From positions 1-12,374 of the forward strand of contig JAGQRL010000249.1 of NCBI GenBank assembly GCA_020425485.1: DNA of 12,374 bases, in the 5' to 3' direction. The notes below the pieces were generated by a model that had not been told where the DNA came from, ran no database searches, and saw nothing but the letters and a program-made list of their open reading frames with translations. How positions within the stretch are numbered: position 1 is the stretch's first letter; each line of letters begins with the position of its first letter. Below are positions 1 to 8,550 of this stretch, one piece after another. The position numbers and the translations under genes are program-made. This stretch comes from Rhodospirillaceae bacterium. GTDB taxonomy: Bacteria; Pseudomonadota; Alphaproteobacteria; DSM-16000; Inquilinaceae.

Positions 1-308
1 TGATCTATGAAGGCGGCATCGCCAACATGCGGTATTCCATCTCCAACACCGCGGAATACGGCGACTACCGCTCCGGCCCGCGGATCATCACCGATGAGAC
101 CAAGGCGGAGATGAAGCGGGTGCTGGACGACATCCAGTCCGGCCGCTTCACGCGCGACTGGATGCTGGAAAACAAGGTCGGCCAGACCTCCTTCAAGGCG
201 ACCCGGCGCAAGGCGGCCGAGCACCCGATCGAGAAGGTGGGCGAACGCCTGCGCGCCATGATGCCGTGGATCGGCGCCAACAAGCTGGTCGACAAGGAAA
301 AGAACTAG
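1..308 (+). CDS. ilvC: Ketol-acid reductoisomerase, C-terminal part (5' end outside window)
   Basis: This is the last 101 residues of acetohydroxyacid (ketol-acid) reductoisomerase, the cytoplasmic Mg2+- and NAD(P)H-dependent enzyme that isomerises and reduces acetolactate or acetohydroxybutyrate in valine, leucine and isoleucine synthesis. The frame opens at base 3 and ends with TAG at 306-308. The fragment carries the knotted helical C-terminal domain of the short class I form. It shows the hallmark YSISNTAEYGDYRSGPRI stretch, whose serine contacts substrate in known enzymes, and the typical end MMPWIGANKLVDKEKN. Nothing in the visible part is broken. The gene runs off the left edge, so start, operon partners (often ilvB/ilvN) and regulation cannot be seen. 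A terminator-like hairpin lies about 140 bases downstream. Confidence 0.96.
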   Translation, partial: IYEGGIANMRYSISNTAEYGDYRSGPRIITDETKAEMKRVLDDIQSGRFTRDWMLENKVGQTSFKATRRKAAEHPIEKVGERLRAMMPWIGANKLVDKEKN

Positions 309-445
309 CCCCGTTTGGGCAGAACCGGCCCCACGCCCCGGCCCCCGGTGACCCATGGTCGATCGGGCGGCCGGCTGAAGCGGGGGCCGGTGCCGTTTCC
401 ACCCAGAGTGAGTTTTCTTCGGGCCGCCCGGCCCCGATCCTGCCA

Positions 446-477
446 ACCCGGCCGTCATCGCGGCCGGGTCTTTCCTT
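446..477 (+). terminator. Probable rho-independent terminator of ilvC
   Basis: A perfect 9-base-pair stem (446-454 ACCCGGCCG against 461-469 CGGCCGGGT) closes a 6-base loop. It is followed at once by the pyrimidine-rich tract CTTTCCTTT. This is the usual form of intrinsic terminators in GC-rich alphaproteobacteria. It lies 138 bases after the ilvC stop and well before the next gene. The T-tract is interrupted by CC, so efficiency may be moderate. Confidence 0.6.
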
Positions 478-554
478 TATCCCCGCAGCCCTCCCGCCTG
501 GCGCATCCCGTTCCGCGGTAGCCGCAGCGGGCCTGCGGATTCGCGCGCCAAGCG

Positions 555-598
555 GTGCTTTAATCGCCGGCCTGTCCGGTAAATGGCGCGTTAAGCAC
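555..598. repeat. Imperfect inverted repeat upstream of the fecR-type gene
   Basis: The outer arms GTGCTTTAA (555-563) and TTAAGCAC (591-598) pair with one bulged T. The inner arms CGCC (565-568) and GGCG (585-588) extend the dyad around a 16-base centre. It lies about 70 bases upstream of the predicted -35 box of the next gene. It could be a regulator site or an RNA hairpin; there is no T-tract after it, so a terminator is unlikely. Function is unknown. Confidence 0.4.
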
Positions 599-666
599 GA
601 TCCGCTCTCCCACCAGGTTTCGGCGAAGAGTACGCTGCAGACAACGCAGCCGAGCTGCCATACTAG

Positions 667-695
667 TAGACCAGATATACGCCTTGCCTTACAAT
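667..695 (+). promoter_or_regulatory. Putative sigma-70 type promoter for the fecR-type gene
   Basis: A -35-like TAGACC (667-672, 4 of 6 to consensus) and a -10-like TACAAT (690-695, 5 of 6) are separated by exactly 17 bases. Transcription would start near 702, giving a leader of about 27 bases to the ATG at 729. It may drive the following three rightward genes together. It rests on consensus match alone. Confidence 0.4.
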
Positions 696-728
696 TTTCA
701 GGAGATCGATCAGGTGGGGCGGTTCGGG

Positions 729-1184
729 ATGAAATGGTTGATTGCGCGGGTGGCGCTCATTGCTGCGGGATTGCTTTTGGCAGCGGAGGTCTCCCTCGCC
801 CAGGACCTTGAAGTCGGCGTCATCCGCAATTGTTCTGGAACCGTGAACGTGGTCAGAAACGGCGACACGGTGGCCGCCGTCGTCGGCGAGAGCATCAGAG
901 ACGACGATGTCATCGAGACGGGGGCCGATGGTACCATCGGCATCGTACTTGCCGATGCGTCGCAGATTTCGCTGGGACCGCAGAGCGAATTCCATCTGGA
1001 GGATTTCGCGTTCGAGCCTTTGCAACAGCAATACTCGATCTTGGGCCGGGTCCTTCAAGGAACCTTGGTTTATATTTCGGGGGATATCGGGCGCCTGTCG
1101 CCGGAGAACGTTCGCATCGAGGTGCCCTGGGGCGTGATTGGCCTGAGGGGCACGCGCCTCGCCGTCTCGGTCGAAGGCTCCTGA
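729..1184 (+). CDS. Short secreted FecR-domain protein
   Basis: A 151-residue exported protein. Residues 1-24 form a classical signal peptide (basic start, hydrophobic run, SLA before Q25), so the mature protein should be periplasmic. The rest is one FecR-type beta domain: a GTVNVVRNGD strand pair, the GADGTIGIVLADASQISLGP segment, and the closing GVIGLRGTRLAV motif with RGT at 140-142. The chain stops nine residues after RGT, where many FecR domains run on for further strands, so this is a minimal form. It is not an iron-citrate anti-sigma factor: there is no anti-sigma N-terminus and no FecI neighbour. The ATG at 729 is preferred because it begins the signal peptide cleanly and is preceded by a GGTGGGGCGG stretch. 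A GTG at 714 with AGGAG at 700-704 is a real alternative. The next gene starts 39 bases downstream, and a CHASE2 kinase follows. The ligand is unknown. Confidence 0.85.
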   Translation: MKWLIARVALIAAGLLLAAEVSLAQDLEVGVIRNCSGTVNVVRNGDTVAAVVGESIRDDDVIETGADGTIGIVLADASQISLGPQSEFHLEDFAFEPLQQQYSILGRVLQGTLVYISGDIGRLSPENVRIEVPWGVIGLRGTRLAVSVEGS

Positions 1185-1223
1185 TTGGTGGCTGGCCCCT
1201 TGCTTGGCCCGGAGAAACGCAAG

Positions 1224-2295
1224 ATGTCGGATTTGGCCGACCGGAAGCGCCAGGCGCGCGGACCGCACAGGCGCACAGTGGCGCGCCTGCTGCTGGGCGG
1301 GCTGGCGCTGGGCGTGGCGCTGGCGGGCTGTGCCGAGCGCTACGACGTGGCCCGGGTGCAAAGCCTGCCCGCACCGGCCGAAGACTTCTCCGCCCTGCTG
1401 TTTGAGGAATACATCGCCCTGGCGCAGGACGAGATCGCCGAAGCCGATTGGCGCGATGCCGCCCGCTTCCTGGAGCGGGCCGAGGCGCTGAGCAACGGCG
1501 TGATGGTGGAGCCGGAGCTGCTGGCCGACCGGGACATCGAGCCGGACGCGCTTGCCGTGCTGACCGCCGGCCGCTTCCGCCTGACCTTCGCGCTGGACCG
1601 CGGCGGCCGCATCTTCGCACCCACCGATGCCGCCATCGCCCAGGGGGCGTTCGACTGCTGGATGCAGGAGCAGGAAGAAAACTTCCAGCCGCGCCGACAT
1701 CGGCGCCTGCCAGAACCGCTTCCTCGCGGCAATGACGCGCCTGGAAGCAGCACTGCAAGGCGATGTCATCGCCATCCTGGAAGATGGCCACGCCACCCAG
1801 TCCTCTGTGGAAGTGGCCACCACCGCCGGTTCGGTGGTGCTGGACACACCCGGTGCCGCCACCCTGGTGGGCGAGGGCACGGGCTCGCTCACGCAGCCCC
1901 GCGTGCTGCCGGACGACGTGACGGAAACGCTGTTCGGCGACGCGATCGACGCCGAACCCCAGCGGCCGGACCGGTTCATCCTCTATTTCGAGGAGGGCCT
2001 GGACGAGCTGACCCAGGCCTCGACGGACGAGATGCCCAACCTGCTGCAGGCCATCAACCGGAGAGATGGGCCGCGTGTCGACATCGTCGGCCATGCCGAC
2101 CGCGTCGGCCCGGAACCGTTCAACGCCATTCTCTCCCGCCGCCGCGCCGAGCTGGTGCGCAGGCTCATCGTCGACCAACTGTCGCAACCGGTTGTCACAG
2201 TGGTGTCATCTTATGGTGAGCAGGATCCGCTGGTGCCGACGGCGGACGAAGTGGCGGAACCCCGCAACCGGCGCGTCGAAGTCACCATTCGTTAG
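1224..2295 (+). pseudogene. OmpA-family lipoprotein gene, interrupted by a +1 frameshift
   Basis: Starts at ATG 1224, 9 bases after GGAG. Residues 1-36 are a lipoprotein signal with lipobox LAGC (acylated Cys36, next residue Ala, which favours the outer membrane). The first frame reads through FDCWMQEQEENFQP (to about 1691). The natural continuation ADIGACQNRF then appears one base later, from 1693. Without the shift the first frame runs on as basic, proline-rich nonsense to a TGA at 2217-2219. With one base removed near 1692, the product is about 356 residues. It has a middle region, then an OmpA-like peptidoglycan-binding domain at about 250-356 with GHAD (Asp292) and NRR (348-350), the positions that normally hold diaminopimelate. 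It would anchor in the outer membrane and bind the cell wall. The cause may be a true mutation or a sequencing indel; I see no slippery site that would suggest programmed shifting. Confidence 0.82.
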
Positions 2296-2411
2296 CATGT
2301 CTGCGCGAAGGTCATTGTTGCGTAGAGCGCTTGAACGACATCCGTGTCGCACCACGGTGCTTGGTTAGAAACATGCACAGCGAACCGGCCTGATGGGCGC
2401 CAGCACCGTTT

Positions 2412-5387
<2,976 letters not shown>

Positions 5388-5417
5388 AGACGCTTACTTG
5401 TCTCGCTGCACCCGCCC

Positions 5418-5972
5418 CTACAGCACCTTGTGCATGAAGGTGGCGTCGAGCATGCGGTCCTCGATGGTGTCGCGGCAGTAGCCGGGAAGAATCCCCAGCA
5501 CCTGGTAGCCGAGCGAGAGATAGAGCGGCTCGGCACTGTGGCCGGTGGCGGTGTCCAGCGTGATCAGCCGCCGCCCCAGCGCCCGCGCCTCGGCTTCCAG
5601 GGCCCCCATCAGGGCGCGGGCGATGCCGCGGCGGCGGAAATCCGGGCGCACCAGCAGCTTGGTGACATCGGCGCGGTGGGGCTGGTTGGGCGGTGTGTCG
5701 AGCGAAAGCTGCACCGATCCGGCGATGTGGCCATCCACCTCCGCCACCCAGACGCGGCGATGGCCCGCCCGCATGGCCGGCAGCACCTTGGCCCGCCAGA
5801 ACGCGGCACTGTCCGCCTCGCTGAAGGGCAGCACGAAGTTGATGGACGCACCGCCCAGCACGCAGGCGTGCATCAGCGCGGCGAAGGCGTCCAAGCGCTG
5901 CTCCACCGCATCCACCGCCACCTCAACGATGGGCACCTCCACGATCGGCACCCCAGATTCCAAGACCGGCAT
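5418..5972 (-). CDS. GNAT-family N-acetyltransferase
   Basis: A 184-residue acetyl-CoA-dependent acyltransferase of the GNAT fold. Acetyl-CoA should bind at VRPDFRRRGIARALM (108-122), whose R-R-R-G-I-A (113-118) fits the Q/R-x-x-G-x-G/A loop. The strand before it (WVAEVDGHIAGSVQLSL) and the late YLSLGYQ (151-157) are typical of the family. The substrate cannot be told from sequence; a small amine, an antibiotic or a protein N-terminus are all possible. The start is well supported: GGGGAGG at 5978-5984 lies 5 bases before the ATG and abuts the stop of the regulator gene upstream. The two genes are 12 bases apart and clearly co-transcribed. The N-terminus carries a tandem VPIVE duplication. It converges with the kinase gene, with about 30 bases between stops. 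Confidence 0.9.
   Translation of the reverse strand: MPVLESGVPIVEVPIVEVAVDAVEQRLDAFAALMHACVLGGASINFVLPFSEADSAAFWRAKVLPAMRAGHRRVWVAEVDGHIAGSVQLSLDTPPNQPHRADVTKLLVRPDFRRRGIARALMGALEAEARALGRRLITLDTATGHSAEPLYLSLGYQVLGILPGYCRDTIEDRMLDATFMHKVL
5919..5948 (-). repeat. Two-copy 15-base tandem repeat in the acetyltransferase N-terminus
   Basis: Units 5919-5933 and 5934-5948 agree at 13 of 15 positions and encode consecutive VPIVE copies near residues 8-17. The length is a multiple of three, so the frame is kept. It precedes the conserved fold and looks like a recent slippage duplication. Confidence 0.7.
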
Positions 5973-5984
5973 TGCGGCCTCCCC

Positions 5985-6557
5985 TCACACCACAAACAGC
6001 ACGTAGCGCGCGCCCGCAGCGGCGGGCGTTTCGAACAGGCTGGATTGGAACAGCCGATAGCGCAGGCAATCCCCCGGCCCCAGCTCGTGGGTGCGACCGT
6101 CGGTGGTCAGGATCAGCCGGCCATCCAGCATCAGCAGGTGATGTTCCAGCCCCGGCCGCGGCGGCCGGTTGTAGGCGATGCGGGTGCCCGGCTTCAGCGT
6201 GCACACCAGCCCCTCCCCCGCCAGATCGGGGGCCGGCGGGGAAACCTGGCGGCGCTGGAAGCCGGTTTCGGGATCGGTCCACACCGGCTGGTCGGCCTGC
6301 CGTACCACCGGGGAAAAGCCGCCTTCCGCCAGATGCATCAGGCGCGAGACGGTGAGGCCGAAGGCGCCGGACAGCCGGCCCAGCACCGCGGCGGTGGGGC
6401 TGACTTCTGCATTTTCCAGGCGCGACAGGGTGGCCCGGCTGACGCCGCTGCGCCGCGCCAGGGCGTCCAGCGACCAGCCGCGCTCGGCCCTCAGCGCTTT
6501 GACGCGGCGGGCGATCTGCTGGTCGAGCGTGGGGGTGTCGAGGTCTTGGCCTTCCAT
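5985..6557 (-). CDS. XRE-family transcriptional regulator with C-terminal cupin domain
   Basis: A 190-residue cytoplasmic DNA-binding protein. Residues 13-70 form a Cro/C1-type helix-turn-helix (IARRVKALRAERGWSLDALA, then SGVSRATLSRLENAEVSPT). Residues about 115-190 form a small cupin barrel (GLEHHLLMLDGRLIL, then HELGPGDCLRY). The usual cupin metal-binding histidine pattern is largely absent: only the E-H-H at 138-140 lies in the expected strand, so the effector may bind without metal. Such regulators commonly control the gene beside them; here that is the acetyltransferase 12 bases downstream, in the same operon. Start ATG at 6557 has no strong ribosome site. A promoter-like pair just upstream places the transcript start at or next to the ATG, which fits leaderless translation. 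The effector and regulon are unknown. Confidence 0.9.
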   Translation of the reverse strand: MEGQDLDTPTLDQQIARRVKALRAERGWSLDALARRSGVSRATLSRLENAEVSPTAAVLGRLSGAFGLTVSRLMHLAEGGFSPVVRQADQPVWTDPETGFQRRQVSPPAPDLAGEGLVCTLKPGTRIAYNRPPRPGLEHHLLMLDGRLILTTDGRTHELGPGDCLRYRLFQSSLFETPAAAGARYVLFVV

Positions 6558-6592
6558 ATCCGAGATATTCTCTCAGAAACGGAAGGCGTCAA
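6556..6592 (-). promoter_or_regulatory. Putative promoter and operator of the XRE/cupin-GNAT operon
   Basis: Read leftward, a -35 box TTGACG (6587-6592, 5 of 6 to consensus) is followed after 17 bases by AATATC (6564-6569, 3 of 6). This puts the start of transcription at or close to the ATG at 6557. Two small dyads overlap here: ATATC-CGA-GATAT (6556-6568) and GAGA-TAT-TCTC (6562-6572). They cover the -10 box and start codon, a fitting place for autorepression by the encoded regulator. The operator role is inferred. Confidence 0.5.
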
Positions 6593-6614
6593 GACCCTCG
6601 ATGCGATGCCAGTC

Positions 6615-6650
6615 CGCGGCCGGGCGCGCGGCCGGGCACGCGGCCGGAGG
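6615..6650. repeat. Three tandem copies of a 12-base GC-rich unit
   Basis: Units 6615-6626, 6627-6638 and 6639-6650 share CGCGGCCGG; the first two differ by one base, and the third diverges in its last three bases. They lie in the gap between pgi and the XRE operon. They are non-coding as read here and look like a slippage-prone array. Confidence 0.75.
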
Positions 6651-6666
6651 GGCGGGTGCCCGCCCC
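6649..6666 (-). terminator. GC hairpin just after pgi, possible terminator or mRNA-end stem
   Basis: GGGGCGGG (6649-6656) and CCCGCCCC (6659-6666) are exact inverse complements. In practice they form a 7-pair stem with a 4-base loop, 14 bases past the pgi stop. A flanking GCC/GGC pairing across a bulge could extend it. No T-tract follows on the transcribed strand, so it may stabilise the mRNA end or need Rho rather than act as a true intrinsic terminator. Confidence 0.4.
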
Positions 6667-6680
6667 GGCTCGGCGTCCGG

Positions 6681-8327
6681 CTACTTGTGCGCCTTGTACC
6701 AGCCGATCAGCCCGTTGGTGGAGCTGTCGTGGCTGGTTACCGGGGCATCGCCCGACAGTTCCGGCAGGATGGCCTTGGCAAGCTGCTTGCCCAGTTCCAC
6801 GCCCCACTGGTCGAAGCTGTAGATGCCCCACACCACGCCTTGCACGAAGATCTTGTGCTCGTAGAGCGCGATCAGCATGCCCAGGCTTTCCGGCGTCACT
6901 TCGCTGAGCAGGATGGTGTTGGTGGGCTTGTTGCCGGCAAACACCTTGTGGGGCAGCAGACTTTCCAGCGCCTCGCCCGCCAGGCCCGATGCCTCCAGCT
7001 CCGCCCGCGCTTCCGCCGACGTCTTGCCGCGCATCAGCGCTTCGGTCTGCGCAAACACGTTGGACAGCAGGATGGGGTGGTGGTCGCCGATTGGGTTGTG
7101 GGTCTTCGCCGGGGCGATGAAATCGCAGGTGATCAGCCGCGTGCCCTGGTGGATAAGCTGGTAGAAGGCGTGCTGACCGTTGGTGCCGGGCTCGCCGAAC
7201 AGCACCGGGCCGGTGTGCCAGGACACCGGGCGGCCGCCGCGCGACACCGACTTGCCGTTGCTCTCCATATCCGCCTGCTGCAGGTAGGCGGGGAAGCGCG
7301 CCAGGTACTGGTCATACGGCAGCACGGCATGGGCATAGGCGCCCAGGAAGTTGTGGTACCAGATGCCGAACATGGCCATCAGCACCGGCATGTTGGTGCC
7401 AAGCGGTGCCGTGCGGAAATGCTCGTCCATGGCATGGGCGCCGGCGAGGAACTCCTCGAACCGGTCCATGCCGATGAGGATCGCCACCGGCAGGCCGATG
7501 GCCGACCACACCGAATAGCGGCCGCCCACCCAATCCCAGAAGCCGAACATGTTGGCGGGGTCGATGCCGAAGGCCGTCACCGCCTTTTCGTTGGTCGACA
7601 GGGCGGCGAAATGCTTGGCGATGGCCGCTTCGGTGCCGCCCTTCTGCAGGAACCAGGAGCGCGCGGAATGGGCGTTGGTCAGGGTTTCCTGGGTGGTGAA
7701 GGTCTTCGATGCGATGAGGAACAGGGTGCTTTCCGGGTTCACCCGCTTCAGCACCTCGGCAATGTGGGTGCCGTCCACGTTGGAGACGAAATGCGCGGTG
7801 ATTTCCGGGTGGTGATAGGGGCGCAGGGATTCCGCCACCATCACCGGCCCGAGGTCCGAGCCGCCGATGCCGATGTTCACCACATCGGTGATGCGCTTGC
7901 CGGTATGGCCGGTCCAGGTGCCGTCGCGCACCTGGTCGACGAAGCCGCGCATCTGCGCCAGCACGCCGTTCACATCGGGCATCACGTCCTTGCCGTCCAC
8001 CAGGACCGGCCGGTTGGAGCGGTTGCGCAGTGCGGTGTGCAGCACCGCGCGGCCTTCGGTACCGTTGATGATGTCGCCGGCGAACATGCGGTCGCGCCAC
8101 GCCTCCACCCCGGTTTCCGTGGCGAGTTGCAGCAGCAGGCGCCGGGTTTCCGTGGTCGCCAGGTTCTTGGAGTAGTCCAGCAGCATGCCGCCGGTTTCCA
8201 CGGAGAAGGTGGCGAAGCGGCCGGGATCTTCGGCAAACAGCTCGCGCATGTGGCGGCCGGCCATGGTGCCGGCGTGTTCGGTGAGCGCGGTCCAGGCGGG
8301 CAGCTCGGTGGGGCGGGGTTCGGTCAT
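6681..8327 (-). CDS. pgi: Glucose-6-phosphate isomerase
   Basis: A 548-residue cytoplasmic enzyme that interconverts glucose 6-phosphate and fructose 6-phosphate in glycolysis, gluconeogenesis and sugar-nucleotide supply. Length matches the E. coli enzyme (549). Visible signatures: phosphate-binding IGIGGSDLGP (152-161), FWDWVGGRYSVWSAIGL (263-279), MESNGK with catalytic base Glu355, GTNGQH with His386 for ring opening, and FDQWGVELGKQL with Lys514. These fall at the same numbers as in E. coli. The ATG at 8327 is preferred because AGAGG lies 7 bases before it and the protein then begins like its homologues; an in-frame GTG 24 bases upstream lacks such support. No partner gene overlaps it, and a 223-base gap separates it from rodA, so it is probably its own unit. 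Confidence 0.98.
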   Translation of the reverse strand: MTEPRPTELPAWTALTEHAGTMAGRHMRELFAEDPGRFATFSVETGGMLLDYSKNLATTETRRLLLQLATETGVEAWRDRMFAGDIINGTEGRAVLHTALRNRSNRPVLVDGKDVMPDVNGVLAQMRGFVDQVRDGTWTGHTGKRITDVVNIGIGGSDLGPVMVAESLRPYHHPEITAHFVSNVDGTHIAEVLKRVNPESTLFLIASKTFTTQETLTNAHSARSWFLQKGGTEAAIAKHFAALSTNEKAVTAFGIDPANMFGFWDWVGGRYSVWSAIGLPVAILIGMDRFEEFLAGAHAMDEHFRTAPLGTNMPVLMAMFGIWYHNFLGAYAHAVLPYDQYLARFPAYLQQADMESNGKSVSRGGRPVSWHTGPVLFGEPGTNGQHAFYQLIHQGTRLITCDFIAPAKTHNPIGDHHPILLSNVFAQTEALMRGKTSAEARAELEASGLAGEALESLLPHKVFAGNKPTNTILLSEVTPESLGMLIALYEHKIFVQGVVWGIYSFDQWGVELGKQLAKAILPELSGDAPVTSHDSSTNGLIGWYKAHK

Positions 8328-8523
8328 GGCGGAGCCTCTTGCTGCAAACACGCCCGCCGGCCGGGCGCGATGGGGGCCTTCTTCGATGTGTCGGCGCCGG
8401 GCGGCGGGGCCGGCCGGTCTTCAGTTGCCGGCGGCACGGGCCGCGCGACACTGCGCAATATCATCAACCCATGGCGCTGCCATTGACGTTGCGCAAGCGG
8501 GCACAAGAAATCGCGGGCGGAGC

Positions 8524-8548
8524 GGGCCGGGCCGGTTTGACCCGACCC
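8524..8548 (-). terminator. Hairpin immediately after rodA, possible end of the mre operon
   Basis: In the leftward transcript a 10-pair stem, with three or four G-U pairs depending on folding, forms between the complement of 8539-8548 and that of 8524-8533, around a 5-base loop. It begins 2 bases past the rodA stop. The nearest T-rich stretch (TTTCTT) comes about 14 bases later, so it is not a classical intrinsic terminator. The rest of the gap up to pgi (to 8328) shows no gene and no convincing promoter. Confidence 0.35.
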
Positions 8549-8550
8549 CC

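Larger units (their letters stand above)
309..666. other. Non-coding gap between ilvC and the fecR-type gene
   Basis: I see no credible gene here; the open frames crossing it have no recognisable protein and atypical composition. It holds a widely spaced perfect 10-base inverted repeat (338-347 against 381-390, 33-base loop), the likely ilvC terminator (446-477), and an imperfect dyad (555-598). The first half is very GC-rich. The half nearer the fecR gene is more mixed, with AT-containing stretches, as expected for a promoter-bearing region. No small-RNA family was recognised. Confidence 0.6.

Noticed and set aside
560..594. CtrA-type binding site from two TTAA half-sites
   Set aside because: The two TTAA elements are about 27 bases apart rather than 7, so they do not form the known site.
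266..811. A 181-codon + strand frame between ilvC and the fecR-type gene
   Set aside because: It overlaps the ilvC end, the terminator hairpin and the fecR start, and has no recognisable domain or convincing ribosome site.
729..1184. FecR of an iron-citrate FecI/FecR/FecA system
   Set aside because: There is no anti-sigma N-terminal region, no sigma factor and no TonB-dependent receptor nearby; it has a signal peptide instead of an internal membrane anchor.
1685..1700. Programmed ribosomal frameshifting in the OmpA-like gene
   Set aside because: No slippery heptamer, in-frame stop or rare-codon pause is visible at the junction. An indel mutation or sequencing error is simpler.
663..2187. 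Long - strand frames opposite the FecR and OmpA-like genes
   Set aside because: No domain is recognised. The + strand has clear signal peptide, lipobox and OmpA features. Their length reflects base composition.
2342..2360. Small hairpins between the OmpA-like gene and the kinase
   Set aside because: Two competing 5-pair stems (CCGTG/CACGG and GCACC/GGTGC) with no T-tract. They may be chance and do not support a terminator.
5430..8486. A 1018-codon open frame on the + strand opposite the GNAT, XRE and pgi genes
   Set aside because: It mirrors three well-recognised leftward genes. Its product is His/Gln/Arg/Gly-rich with no family resemblance, as expected of an antisense frame in high-GC DNA.
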